Shown here piece after piece: positions 35,501-46,020 of a stretch of 64,000 nt of DNA (its first letter is position 1; every line of letters begins with the position of its first letter). The stretch spans positions 1 through 64,000 of the forward strand of contig NW_025934787.1 of NCBI RefSeq assembly GCF_000764305.2. The letters are read 5' to 3'. The stretch comes from Hyalella azteca. Its lineage: Eukaryota > Arthropoda > Malacostraca > Amphipoda > Hyalellidae. Position numbers and translations under genes: made by a program. A model generated the notes under the pieces. It searched no databases and was not told the origin of the DNA. It was given only the letters and a program-made list of their open reading frames with translations.

Positions 35501-35877
35501 AGAGTTTATTGCTTGTAACATTTATGCAATTGTGTAATAAATGCTTGAAGTGACACGTATGCAAGCTGTGTTGAAGAGCAGGAAGAACAATGTTGGATAA
35601 TATTTTTAATAAGTAGTGGAGCTTGTAGAGCCTTCAACAGACGCGCTATGCTCCTTCATTATCACACTCCCAGTATTTACAAGTATTAATCTCGCGCAGA
35701 TGCTCATACCGAGAAAGCCTCGCAGCCGGACTAAACCCTGAAGCCTTCTTGAGCAACAACGACTCGCACAACTTCTTCTGTCGTCTGGGGGGCGGTAAAT
35801 ACCTCATCCAGCCTGGCCACACGTCCACCAACGTCATGGACCTGCAGCTCCTATACATAGCGCCCCCGCCCCAGTAG
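31230..35877 (+). CDS. GLYCTK: GLYCTK, glycerate kinase (three exons, complete)
   Basis: Glycerate kinase phosphorylates D-glycerate with ATP to 2-phosphoglycerate in serine and fructose breakdown; animal forms are cytosolic or mitochondrial. Exons are 31230-32585, 35010-35122 and 35700-35877, giving 548 residues (human 523). Family motifs in order are IGFGKAV, ALISGGGSALLTLPKPP, ELNTVRKLLSEVKGGNLA, SDVINSPLGIIASGPT, FGGETTV with GTGIGGRNQE, SAGTDGIDGPTDAAGA, NNDSHNFF and TNVMDLQLLYIAPPPQ. These cover the glycerate kinase and MOFRL domains. The first ATG (31230) gives an N terminus rich in Arg/Ser and hydrophobic residues that could be a mitochondrial presequence. A second ATG at 31311 (MNDVTSLLTV) would give a cytosolic form. 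All joins are GT-AG and in phase. The last seven codons merge into a minisatellite. Confidence 0.95.
32586..35009 (+). other. GLYCTK intron 1, no nested gene seen
   Basis: The 2.4-kb intron is AT-rich. It holds a GATGATGATG simple stretch near 33130 and no recognised element or exon. Confidence 0.6.
35010..35122 (+). CDS. GLYCTK: GLYCTK exon 2
   Basis: It follows GTATTGCAG and reads VLHDEQLSGHVAFVSAGTDG, then IDGPTDAAGAGTYWTPQ. It ends CAGGA|GTGAGT in phase 2. The SAGTDGIDGPTDAAGA stretch is a hallmark of the MOFRL region. Confidence 0.95.
35700..35877 (+). CDS. GLYCTK: GLYCTK exon 3 and stop
   Basis: It follows CTCGCGCAG and reads CSYRESLAAGLNPEAFLSNN, then DSHNFF, LGGGKYLIQPGHTSTNVMDL and APPPQ before TAG at 35875-35877. 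The usual TGPTGTNV motif is PGHTSTNV here, a mild variation. Confidence 0.95.
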
Positions 35878-35978
35878 CCCCAGTGTTAGCGCCCTCGCCC
35901 CAGTGTTAGCGCCCTCGCCCCAGTGTTAGCGCCCTCGCCCCAGTGTTAGCGCCCTCGCCCCAGCGTTAGCGCCCTAAG
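35855..35978 (+). repeat. 21-bp minisatellite at the GLYCTK stop codon
   Basis: The unit TTAGCGCCCTCGCCCCAGTG plus T is repeated about four to five times after the stop. The last seven codons of GLYCTK (ATAGCGCCCCCGCCCCAGTA and G) align to the same unit, so the array begins inside the coding region. Confidence 0.88.
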
Positions 35979-37458
35979 CGCCAAATGAGGGCCTGTGCCG
36001 CGATCATATTCTCCCTGATTGTCCCACTCTATACTCGTTGAAATTAATGTGTCTTATTGTCCAAATAGTGACTACATTCTGAGATAGCATTGATGCGCCC
36101 ATTAGCCGGGCCGTAAAAGGTCCGAACGATCCGTACAAGCGCAAAATATGCATCGATTTTGGAACAAAGTCAAAATCATTCTTCTGAGTATAGTATCCGC
36201 AAGAGAATTTTATATTCCATTAGAAAATATACATTATGATTTAGCGTAAGAAGTTTTTACATTTTATTTTAGACGTCCTTTTTATGAGCCTTTAGAAGGA
36301 GTTTGGCAATTGAATGTTGTGAGAAATAACGGTAGTTTTGACTGACACTTCAAACTCAAGATGGCTGGAGCGATTTGCTAACACAACCCCATCTTGAGGA
36401 GCGCGTACCTTGTAATTATTGCATTCTATGCTATGATATTTTTCATAATTAATTGTCGGCACATAGATGAGAAGTGATGTACCGGTATCTAAACGCGTCA
36501 ACAAGAGATTAGTTAACCTTCGCCACGGCGATTCTCTCCTCCTCCACGTGTGCTGTCTGTGCTATATATTCCACTGATTTATACTTTTTATTTCGATTAT
36601 AGTTTATTAGTAGTTTATTAACCTGTTTACGTAATTTATTAACCTGTTTACCCGTGTTCACTTCTCGCTATTTTTTTTAATTTCCTCTTCCACTCGAATG
36701 TGTTTTAATTTGTTGCTGCTGACTGAGCCGTACAACGAAACTCCAGCAAATGGAAATTAATGCATTGCCAGTCTGACGTGGCTCTATTATATTACTTAAT
36801 ATGAATTAAATCGTTGAGGAAACCTCGCGCTTACTTTAGGAGTATAATTTCTTATTAAACATATTTTCTTATATATTTATGAAATTTGTAAACCATTACA
36901 ATAGGTCTCTAATTGTAATAAATTTACCATATCTTTAGGAAATTTGGAAAATGACAGAATGGCCAAGTTTACTGTGTACATTGCTAATAATCTTCAATGG
37001 AGCGCAAGGCCAACGTTGTGAATCGTGTGCAGTTCGTTCATGTTTTTTTTAATGCCGAATCTTTGTTTTTACTGAAGTTATTAATCTAGATCAATAATGC
37101 CTAACAGATACATGTTGCTTATGTTATTGAGTAGTATATTCGTGTATATATAATATACATTTTGGCGGCAGCTTGGTTTTTGTTTAGTATTCCCCTGACT
37201 TAGCATATATCTTTGCAGATTTTTTTGTGCTTTTTTTGAGGGTCGATTAAGCAAAGATGCTTTCTGGGCGAAGGAAAACACGTGTTGATTTGCGCGGATA
37301 TTCGTCTTATGTAAAAGATAGTCAATATAAAAAATTTTGACTTCAAGATTTAAATACTTGCAAAAAGTCGAAATTTAAATAAACATGTAGTCCGCTCGAA
37401 CGGTTTGCAAAACTGCTCAGTAGAACGCTCTTGCATTAAAGTGACTTCTAACATCTAG
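35979..37458. other. 3' flank of GLYCTK, no recognised gene
   Basis: This is AT-rich sequence presumed to hold the GLYCTK 3' UTR. AATAAA does not occur close to the stop; the nearest clear match is near 36917. Open frames are short and unrecognised. Confidence 0.5.
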
Positions 37459-37619
37459 AGAAGATTCATATGGTCCGCAATACGCGCCCGCTTTTGCCCG
37501 ACCCGTAGCCCCTGAGGATGAGCGGCAACAGCGATTACCCAAAATTGTACCGGTGAAGCTTCGGCCCAGAAAGGCTCCTAACCGAGCCAAACGTAAAGTA
37601 TCTATGGTGATAAATGCAG
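37459..37619 (+). CDS. candidate coding exon, unidentified gene
   Basis: After CATCTAG the frame reads EDSYGPQYAPAFARPVAPED, then ERQQRLPKIVPVKLRPRKAP and RAKRKVSMVINA. It ends GCAG|GTAATT in phase 1. The peptide is Pro/Arg/Lys-rich and hydrophilic. The frame opens only at 37445, so an upstream exon must be joined. I recognise no family. The matching phase with the next exon is the main support. Confidence 0.4.
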
Positions 37620-37733
37620 GTAATTGAACTAATCATAAAGTGAATAAGGATCTAGATTCACTATAATATATATTGCGTTTATATATTATATCGTAATTTA
37701 ACCGGCGTGTTAATTGGCCGCGCGTTTCTTCAG

Positions 37734-37864
37734 CGGATAAGGCAGGGCGTCTACAAGGGCAGGACGTCGTGTCTGCGAGGAGGCCAAAAATCACGTGGAT
37801 TAATGCTGGCACGGCGTTGTTACCGTCGCAGGAAACAACGCAGACGTCGGATATTAGGACATAA
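37734..37864 (+). CDS. candidate terminal exon, unidentified gene
   Basis: It follows GCGTTTCTTCAG and completes the split Ala codon. It reads ADKAGRLQGQDVVSARRPKI, then TWINAGTALLPSQETTQTSD and IRT before TAA at 37862-37864. The putative intron is 114 bases, AT-rich, with GT-AG ends. A CR1-like LINE tail begins 45 bases downstream. The product is unknown and no ATG-containing exon was found. Confidence 0.4.
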
Positions 37865-37908
37865 TGACCCACACGTAGACGTAGCGGTGACTTTAGACAT
37901 AAGTCACG

Positions 37909-38031
37909 GAGTTATGGGAAGATCGGGTTCCAAAGGCCGGATCCTTTGTGAATCAAGTCACTAAAAGTACAAGAATCGGCAACAGGCTATGGGCCTATTT
38001 CTTCAATGCCGACACTTCTATTCTAGTCTAA
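37909..38031 (+). mobile_element. CR1-like LINE 3'-end fragment, plus strand
   Basis: GGAGTTATGGGAAGATCGGG through CAAGAATCGGCAACAGG and CCGACACTTCTATTCTA match the 3' end of the LINE copies, here in the sense orientation. It is strongly 5'-truncated. Confidence 0.88.
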
Positions 38032-38084
38032 GTCAAATGCACCGCAGCTAATTAAAACTGACACTGTGATCGTACCTCGACCGT

Positions 38085-38955
38085 AGTCAGCCAGGGCTTC
38101 AAGTTAAACATAGACTTCATAGCACGTGAAGCAAAAGGGATGCCTGTCGGAGACCACCACTGCCCTGCTTCGAATGGACTATCATGATCCCTTCCCTGAA
38201 GAACATAGCCTACAACACTTCTTGACTGTAACATTATTAGCCGCACGCCACCAGACAGATAACATCCTTTGAATTAGACCAATCAGCCCACAGGAAAATA
38301 AGCCTGACGTCATATGGCCCAGTGTCGTCTGCCAATATGCGAAAAAAATTTACACCACCCGGATGGAGCGCGCCGGAGCCGTCCGTATCTGTCCCGTGTG
38401 CCCAATCAGCCTACGGTCGGACGGCCACGCGTCGTACGACGATAAATTTTGGAACATAACTATGCTATCTGGAACCTAACCCCAGATGCTGCGAGCTAAA
38501 AGTTACGTAATTTAGGGAAGCTGTAGAAGTCGCTCGTCGAAGGACGATAGATTTTGGAACAGAACTATGCTTTCTGAAACCTAACCCCCAATGCTGTGAG
38601 CTCAAAGTGACGGTCTGGTGGTGCACAGCAGGATGCACGCAGTTCCACTGACGACCTGGGCTGGTTGGTCACAGTCCGTTGTCCGCAAGTTACAGTTCGA
38701 GCTAAATTCAGGATATGAAGTGATGATTCGATGCACCGTTCAGTGGTGCAAAACCATTACTCTCTGGGCTATTCGCTTCAAAATGTGGTGGCGTAAAGCT
38801 CCTAATATTTAAAGCAAGATGATGTCACGGGCTGGTTACCGACGGATGGCTTAATCCGCGGCTGATTGGTGGTCATCCGGAAATATGCTAGGCGTTCCTT
38901 TCATGGCTGAATGATGCACAAATTTGGTGGTGCGCGGCTGCGTACCCAAGCAAAA
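38085..38955. repeat. interspersed repeat family C, copy 1
   Basis: Several blocks match 51.13-51.58 kb in the same order: GAGACCACCACTGCCCTGC, AACTATGCTATCTGGAACC, GGTGCACAGCAGG, GGCTGATTGGTGGTCATCCG and TTTGGTGGTGCGCGGCTGC. A block of about 70 bases (GACGATA...TTTTGGAACA, ACTATGCT) is also repeated internally at about 38437 and 38543. Class unknown; no coding domain recognised. Confidence 0.7.
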
Positions 38956-39408
38956 TACTGACACGAAGAAATGTGATAGACACACAATTTCGCCTTGAAA
39001 GGCTACCCGAAACGACAGAAAGAGAGTAACGCGGAACTTTACACCATATTAACACTTCTCTGCCGCTGTCTCGCTTAGTTCTAGGACCACGTATTAATTA
39101 ACCTGAGTTTTAGTTCCATGGCTACGTTTCGCCTCAGCCAAACGAAAGCAAACATTTATTGAGTCAAAATATAAGCGATGAATCAAGATTTAGGAAAATG
39201 CAAGTTGTGTTTAATTTTTGTTAATGCTACAGTAGTTGCTGCTGCGTATAGGCACCTGCATGGATAGTTCGAATGCTCTAGGGAAGAGAGGAGCTGTTGC
39301 TGAGAACCTGGAGCGACAAATTAACAGTCTAGTTATATTGAAGCGCAAATCTTGATCAATTTATACCCCGAACTACTCTATATTTTATTGAAGTCCTATA
39401 TTCTGTAA

Positions 39409-39842
39409 TGTAGCAGACAATATAGTATATTCGGGCCTGACTTGCAGCAGACAATATTGTATATTCAGACCTGACTTGCAGCAGACAATATAGTATATTC
39501 GGGCCTGACTTGTAGCAGACAATATAGTATATTCGGGCCTGACTTGCAGAAGACAATATAGTATATTCAGACCTGACTTGCAGCAGACAATATAGTATAT
39601 TCGGGCCTGACTTGTAGCAGACAATATAGTATATTCGGGCCTGACTTGTAGCAGACAATATAGTATATTCGGGCCTGACTTGCAGCAGACAATATAGTAT
39701 ATTCGGGCCTGACTTGCAGCAGACAATATAGTATATTCGGGCCTGACTTGTAGCAGACAATATTGTATATTCGGGCCTGACTTGCAGCAGACAATATAGT
39801 ATATTCGGGGCTGACTTGTAGCAGACAATATTGTATATTCGG
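39409..39842 (+). repeat. 34-bp minisatellite
   Basis: About twelve to thirteen copies of a 34-base unit (AGACAATATAGTATATTCGG plus GCCTGACTTGCAGC) are present. Because 34 is not a multiple of 3 and the unit lacks stops in the minus frames, all three minus frames stay open with the same 34-residue cycle (ARIYYIVC.., PEYTIL.., PNILYC..). These frames are artefacts and not genes. Confidence 0.93.
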
Positions 39843-40477
39843 GCCCGAATTGTTAAATTATTAACGCAGAATCTCGTTAGAAAAATCAATTTCAATGTCC
39901 TTTTAGTTTCCTCGATAAATTCATTGCGAATTTACATCTTTATTCGGTGCACTTTCGCCAATAACAAATTTATATTATTTTCCTAATTCTTTTCACCATT
40001 ATAAGCAGTTCAGTAATTTAGTTGTCATGAAAATGATACTACACGCATAAGCTCTGTGAATGTATAAGTAAACAAAAATGAACCCAGGAGGCGAAAGCTT
40101 CAACCTCACATGCATGGGGCATCGAACGTGCATCAAATGCAGTTCAATTATTTTTTACTTTTTCAGAATACTTCTTTATCAAATTCCGTAGCTGGCAGCG
40201 AAATTTTTTGAACTTCAGAGATTCGCTGCCTTTGAACGAACTTAGAAGGTTCATTTCAAAGTTATCTTTAACTGAAAGTGAGTTCTTTCAGAACGCAATG
40301 CACAGATAGACTAATTTCAATTAGATTTATTGCCTAATTATTGCTGAGATCTCCAACATCTGCTCTCACGCTGGCTCTCAGAGAACGCGCTGTCAATATG
40401 CAGAGAACGCGCTGTCTAGCTTCATTGCTGTTTCTAAACGTCATCTTTGAGTTAGAAGCTTAATATTTGATCTAAAC

Positions 40478-40850
40478 GCTACATATCTGATTTTCAAGCT
40501 TCATTTTCGATTTACTAGCTTCATTGTCGATTTACAAGCTTCATTTTCGATTTACAAGTTTCATTTTTTAATTATAAGCTTCATTTTCAAATTTCAAGCT
40601 TAATTTCGGATTTACAAGCTTTATGTTTGATTTACTACCTATATTTTCGATATACAAGCTTAATTTTCGATTTAAAAGCATCATATCTGATATAAAATGG
40701 TTCAATGTTGATTTACAGGCGTCATTTTGGATTTACAAGCATCATTATTGATTTCCAGGCTGGCTTCATCGTTCATTTACAGACTTCACCGTTGATTTAC
40801 AGACTTTATCGTTTATGTACAGACGTCAACATTGATTTATAGGCTTAGGC
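40478..40850 (+). repeat. degenerate 20-bp tandem array
   Basis: Roughly seventeen diverged copies of GATTTACAAGCTTCATTTTC follow one another with drift in sequence and spacing. A short GAGAACGCGCTGTC doublet precedes it near 40380-40420. No coding role is seen. Confidence 0.8.
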
Positions 40851-41049
40851 CTTAAGCCCGTTTATATATATTTTAATTACTTTAAATGTTTCGAACACTT
40901 TTAATAAGGCGGGTTTGGAAGCCAGTGACTTCTCCGTCAATTCATAAAACAAAGGAAAATATTTGAGACGCGGATGAAGTTTTGCGAAACAACATGGTCA
41001 GTATGGCGCTACCAACGTGCTATAAAATGTATTAAACTATGGGCATTGC

Positions 41050-41481
41050 CAGAGGTGGGCAGTAGCGCACTACATGTAGCGGTAGCGGCGCTACATTTAA
41101 GCAATTGTAGCGGTAGCGGTAGCGCCCGCTACATATTTAAGTAACGAAACGAGGTTTTGCCGCTACAGCGCTACCGCTACATTTATAGATAAAGCCTTTA
41201 GATTTTACTTAATAGTATTAAATATTATTTGAAAACCAGCATGATACATACATAATATAAATAACAGAATAAAACTGTACGAAAGATTTCGGTGGAATGT
41301 TGTAAACCTCAGCCTGTTACTATAGTGTCAACATGTTAGTTGTTACCAGAGGTGGGCAGTAGCGCGCTACATGTAGCTCTAGCGGCGTTACATTTAAGCA
41401 ATTGTAGCGGTAGCGCCCGCTTTATTTAGAGCATGTAGCGGTAGCGGCGGCTACATTTCAAAGTAGCGCTGCCCAGCTCTG
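41050..41481. mobile_element. hAT-like element with duplicated left end
   Basis: The left end CAGAGGTGGGCAGTAGCGC and the right end GTAGCGCTGCCCAGCTCTG are inverted repeats. Flanking octamers GGCATTGC and GACGTTGC match at six of eight positions. A second left end, CAGAGGTGGGCAGTAGCGC at 41347, lies inside. The arms are full of GTAGCGGTAGCG, and no transposase is encoded. Confidence 0.75.
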
Positions 41482-41489
41482 GACGTTGC

Positions 41490-43810
41490 AATATTTTAAA
41501 AGTATAAGTTCACAAAAATAGTCAAGTATTTCGGAAACCAGCTAAAATCCAGTAATTACTAAATCCATTTATATCCATTAATTAATAAATACAATTAAAA
41601 ATTATGTCCCATGAATCTATACCGCTGAATATTTTTACATATCAATTAACACTTCTACAGCCTACGCTACAACACACGACACGCACTGCCTTCCGGGCTC
41701 CGTCCAACACGAGTTTTGCTCGTTCATAACTTGAACTTCAACAATGAACGAGTTTTGCTCTAACCTGAAATTGTGAAGTGAGTTTACTCTCTGATGGGGA
41801 AACCCCTATAATATTTGTGTGAGAAACCCCTGTAATATTAAAATGTGCAGCATAATAAATAAATTAAATTCAGTAACAAAAATGTTAAATGGTCGCCGTG
41901 TGTTTAATGATAAGACTTAAAAAAGTTTCTCGCTTTAGAAATTGGATATACGTACTTCATCAAATATAATTACTTATATTGCTTCACCAACACGAACATT
42001 CATTTCCGTCGTGTCCGCGCATAGTAGTTTAATATCCGTCAATAAAGAAAGTGATTAAATTCAAACTCTGGACGTTAGCATAAGAACGTATGTTCTTATG
42101 ACAAATGACACGATATTAGATCTTCTGTGAACAAGGCACGAAAAGGAAAAGAATCGGCGACAGGCCACATCAGGCCTACACTGCAGCGCCGAGATTACTA
42201 TGTTATTTTATGTATAGCTCGTCAGGTAGACCCACGGCTGTAACTCAAAAAAGTTACCTTAATTAGCAAATTAAATGTGACAGTTGGACTTAGAACACCA
42301 AAATTAGTAAACAGCAGCTGAAAACCCCCTGCTCGACTCGAGCAGACCTGAAAATTAGACATAACCCAGATGTGCCGCCCAGCAGCCGCCAGAGTACGGA
42401 AAAAGACTCTCGTACCTGTCTGACTTGAAGTTGGAAAGTAGAACCTGAAGAGGACATTGAGCGGCTGATTTACTTGTTACGAAGCGGAACCTGTTGCACA
42501 GTAATCCCGCATCAAACTTTGGTTAAGCAAGAGTATAAAGCTGCTCTGTCAGCTCTGTGATGTATGCCCTTGTTGCAAGGACTCTACTACTCACAGGATG
42601 TTAACTCTACGGGTACACGAAATTTATAAAATCCCTCAGAAACCATATTTATTTGCATAGATTCTCACGAATATTTTCATTCTTTCTTCATAAACAACAG
42701 GATTTCAGTAAAGCAGGAATAGAGACCCTTGCGACTAATGGGAGATGCTTCATATTTTATAACTGATTAAAAATATTTAGATTCGAAATGTAAATTGAGG
42801 ACGAAATATCATACCATTCAGAGAATTTTAATTACGGTTGGTTAAAAATATGAAATAGTTTATGTGATAGTTTTGTATATTTTATCTTCTGTTCATAAAA
42901 ATTAAATCTAGAAAATATGATACATAATATATTAAATACATATGTATTGTGTATGTTTAATTACAGACATGCGAACCTAATTAAAGTATACAAATATGTA
43001 GTTTCAGGATGAGCCTGCTTCTCGGGTGCTCAGTCGAGGCTGTGACGCAAATAGCAGATCATTTATAAAGACAGAGAATTTAAATATTATTAATACGTCT
43101 CTGAAAGCATTTAGAAGAAGCCGGTCATTTTATGCACAGATTAGCCACATCAATTAACCGTTATATGTTTACATGCCACGAACATCACTTAGGACAATTC
43201 TTGAACGTCGAGCAACAATATCAACACACCGAAATTGAAGTTTGGATGAAACAGACTGTAAGAGGACATCGTTTTTGTGGTTGACTGAAAATATTCAGAC
43301 ACAAAAAAGTTCTTCTAGATTTGAGTTTGCATTGGCCGATATTCTATTCTCATAATCTTACTTGAATTGTATTAATCTCCATGAAGAACATGTCAAAATC
43401 AATTTCATTGGAAGAACTTTGCTGCCATAAAAATAATGCCGTGCAGAAAAATTCGAAATGCTATATGTATAAAAACCGGAAATGTGAACAAAGAAGGTCA
43501 TGTGTGGAGGTCATGAAATCGAACGTTCCTGAATGATCTTTGATCATTAATGAAAATCTGTAGTTAATTGGAATAATTTGGAGCAAAACGATTCATTATA
43601 GATTCCTATCATCTGCATTTGAATTTTTCATATCATTTTGCATATGAACTTTAGTCGTCCTTTGCAGTATAATTGTTCATAGCACTAGTAGTAATTATTC
43701 TTCAAGGAAATTTAATGCGCATTCGATTTCAATTTAAATTAGGACAATTAAATTCAAGTTAAATTTGGCTTCGAATTTAAATTAAAATGATCCCAATTAT
43801 CACAAAAACC
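41490..43810. other. intergenic, mostly unassigned
   Basis: No recognised gene is present. A LINE-tail-like fragment lies at about 42128-42206. A moderately GC-rich open stretch at 42300-42440 encodes about 44 unrecognised residues and is not called. Confidence 0.5.
42128..42206 (+). mobile_element. LINE/SINE-tail-like fragment
   Basis: GGCACGAAAAGGAAAAGAATC, then CGGCGACAGGCC and GCGCCGAGATTACTATG resemble the shared 3' tail of the LINE and SINE families with extra bases between. It may be a further tail variant. Confidence 0.45.
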
Positions 43811-43975
43811 ACTTGTGATCGGCACGAAGAATTGGCCGGCATTGTTCACTTGTTCATTGTTCACGTTGTTCACGGCAAACACTCGTGATCGGCCGGCATT
43901 GTTCACTTGTTCATTGTTCACGTTGTTCACGGCAAACACTTGGGATCGGCGGGCATTGTTCACTGCAAGCCAAGG
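43811..43975. repeat. 57-bp tandem repeat, GTTCAC-rich
   Basis: A unit of about 57 bases containing CGGCCGGCATTGTTCACTTG and TTCACGGCAAACAC is present two to three times. It is made of smaller TTGTTCA repeats. Confidence 0.8.
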
Positions 43976-44394
43976 TTTCAGATTCACCTGACGGATGAAA
44001 TGACTTATGTTCACTTCTACGATCTGCATGATTCGCATGTAAGTTTTTTAAAGTTTAATTAATTATTTAAGTTTCATTGAAATTTAAATAATGTGTCCTT
44101 AAAAGATATGCTGTTGAATCTTGGAGAATAGTTATTAATCATATTGTGTATGTAAAGTTAATTAGATAAAATGCAGTAATATTAATTTTTTAGTTAGAGA
44201 ATGGAACCATAAAAATTCGGAAAGCACTTGAAATTCCAAGTAGCGACATAACCTACATAGCTACTCCAGCCTCATCATCACCGCATTAAGCTGCGAACGC
44301 ACATAATTCGATGTTTTGCAGAGGAGAGATACAGGCGATCGGCTTTTGCTGATCTCAACTCCACGTGCCTCTTGCATTTGCATGTGAATCTCAC

Positions 44395-44570
44395 CACGCC
44401 ACGTACGTCTCGTCATCACCACGTGCTCCTGACACCTCGTCATCACCACGTGCTCCTCACCATACAGTAAACTCATACTGTGAACTCATACTGTGAACTC
44501 ATACTGTGAACTCATACAGTGAACTCATACACGTGCTCCTGACACCTCGTCATCACCACGTGCTGTGGTC
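44395..44570. repeat. short tandem repeats (13-bp ACTCATACTGTGA and CGTCATCACCACGTGCTCC)
   Basis: Four to five copies of ACTCATACTGTGA at 44468-44530 are bracketed by three copies of CTCGTCATCACCACGTGCTC. The CACGTG hexamers inside the outer repeat are palindromic, but no regulatory role can be inferred from this alone. Confidence 0.75.
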
Positions 44571-44812
44571 TCCCAGTTCATTCCGTGGCCACCATCATCG
44601 AGCAGGTCACGTAAGCTTACAATATATATACTGGCAATCTTATACTTGTTGTCATTAAATGACCAGTTACAGCAAGCCGCCCTGGTTAATTTCAATTTCT
44701 TCCTATTGGCACTTGTTGTCCTGGCCTTGAAACCCCTGAAAAGGAGTCTATTTATTAAATGTGGTCGGGTGCAAGCCTCCACACATCGAGGGATGTGATA
44801 TGTTGAGGTTTA

Positions 44813-45203
44813 GAATAGAATAGAAGTGTCGGTGTTGAAGAAATAGGTCCATGGCCTGTTGCCGATTCTTGAATTTTTCGTGACTTGATTCACAAGGGAT
44901 CCGGCCTTTGGAACCCGATCTTTCCATAACTGACGATTGTTTGAGATAGCTGCTGGACTTATTGCCTGGTCCGTAATTTGCTATAGGAATTTTAAGACTG
45001 AACATATGCTCCTGCATAGCTTCGTCTAGTCTGTTTTTGAAGATGTTCATACTCGGAGCGTCAACGATGCTATCAGGGAGGCTGTTCCACATGTCGGTGA
45101 CTCGAAGCGAGAAGAAATGTTGTCGCGTGGATGTGTTACAACGCAGTTTTTTTAGTTTATAGCCGTGGCCCCTAGTGTTGGTTCTTGTTTCGTGATCTTG
45201 CAA
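44813..45203 (-). mobile_element. CR1-like LINE 3' end, copy 2
   Basis: The minus strand encodes the C-terminal tail ETRTNTRGHGYKLKKL, then RQHFFSLRVTDMWNSLPDSI and FKNRLDEAMQEHMFSLK. Beyond it lies the 3' UTR ending in the GAATAGAATAG repeat (plus strand). It is 5'-truncated near 45203. Confidence 0.9.
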
Positions 45204-45625
45204 AAAAGATTATAAGAAGATGCGATGATTGAACAGTATTGCATAAAAATCAGTATGCTGAATTAATAACATGACAAAAATTAAGAACAAATTGATATTC
45301 AGTAAATAAAATGTGGACACAATCAATTATCACGCAACACCATTCTGCCACTGTTTCTAAGGTCGGTTGAGACTGAATTCTCTGAATCTATGGCCAGCTT
45401 TTTCTTAGTTTAGAAAAAGTTTGTGTAATTTGACGGGCTTAAAATGTTTTCTCATTCATGAAGTCCGCGAAATTACATCATGCAATTTCCATTTCATATA
45501 ATAAATCAACATAGCACTCCTCCTATAAATGATCACTCAAAACTTCGTAGCATTCTGCGCAATGGTGGTCTCTGCGTGAACGCGGTAGAACGCGGCATCT
45601 GGAACGCGGCATGAATGATGCAGGG

Positions 45626-45990
45626 AACGCTCACGGTTAGTAAACCATAATTGATGATCATACTGTGCAGAAAGAGTAAAATTTCAAAGAAGGCATATCG
45701 TTCGGTTAGCTTGCATAAAATCGAACGCGCATGAAATGTTCTAATAAAAAAGTTCAAAATTTCATTAAGCCTTGCCAGTGACGATGCAGCTGCACGCAGA
45801 TATGTGGTTCAGATAAGGTTTCTATCACACATGTCTAATTATTTATACTTCTGTCGTCACCTGTAGCAGCTCACGCAGAGCTTGCTGCCAGCTTTGTCTT
45901 CTAAAAAAATCAGTTTTCTTTTGACGCTCACGGTAAGTAAACCACAATTGGTGATCATACTATAAAGAAAGAGTAAAATTTCAAAGAATT
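45626..45990 (+). repeat. dispersed direct duplication, about 65 bp
   Basis: ACGCTCACGGTTAGTAAACC through GAGTAAAATTTCAAAGAA at 45627-45694 recurs at about 45924-45988 with few changes. The spacer is unrelated. Origin unknown. Confidence 0.75.
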
Positions 45991-46020
45991 GAGTCACGTA
46001 AAAATATTGAAATATGATAT

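Noticed and set aside
39356..39895. Three long overlapping minus-strand open frames encoding a repeated Tyr/Cys-rich peptide
   Set aside because: They are products of a stop-free 34-bp satellite read in all three frames. The same peptide appears in each frame, which no real gene would show.
44748..45203. 151-codon minus-strand open frame as a host gene
   Set aside because: Its sequence is the C-terminal tail of the CR1-like LINE and runs on into the LINE 3' UTR.
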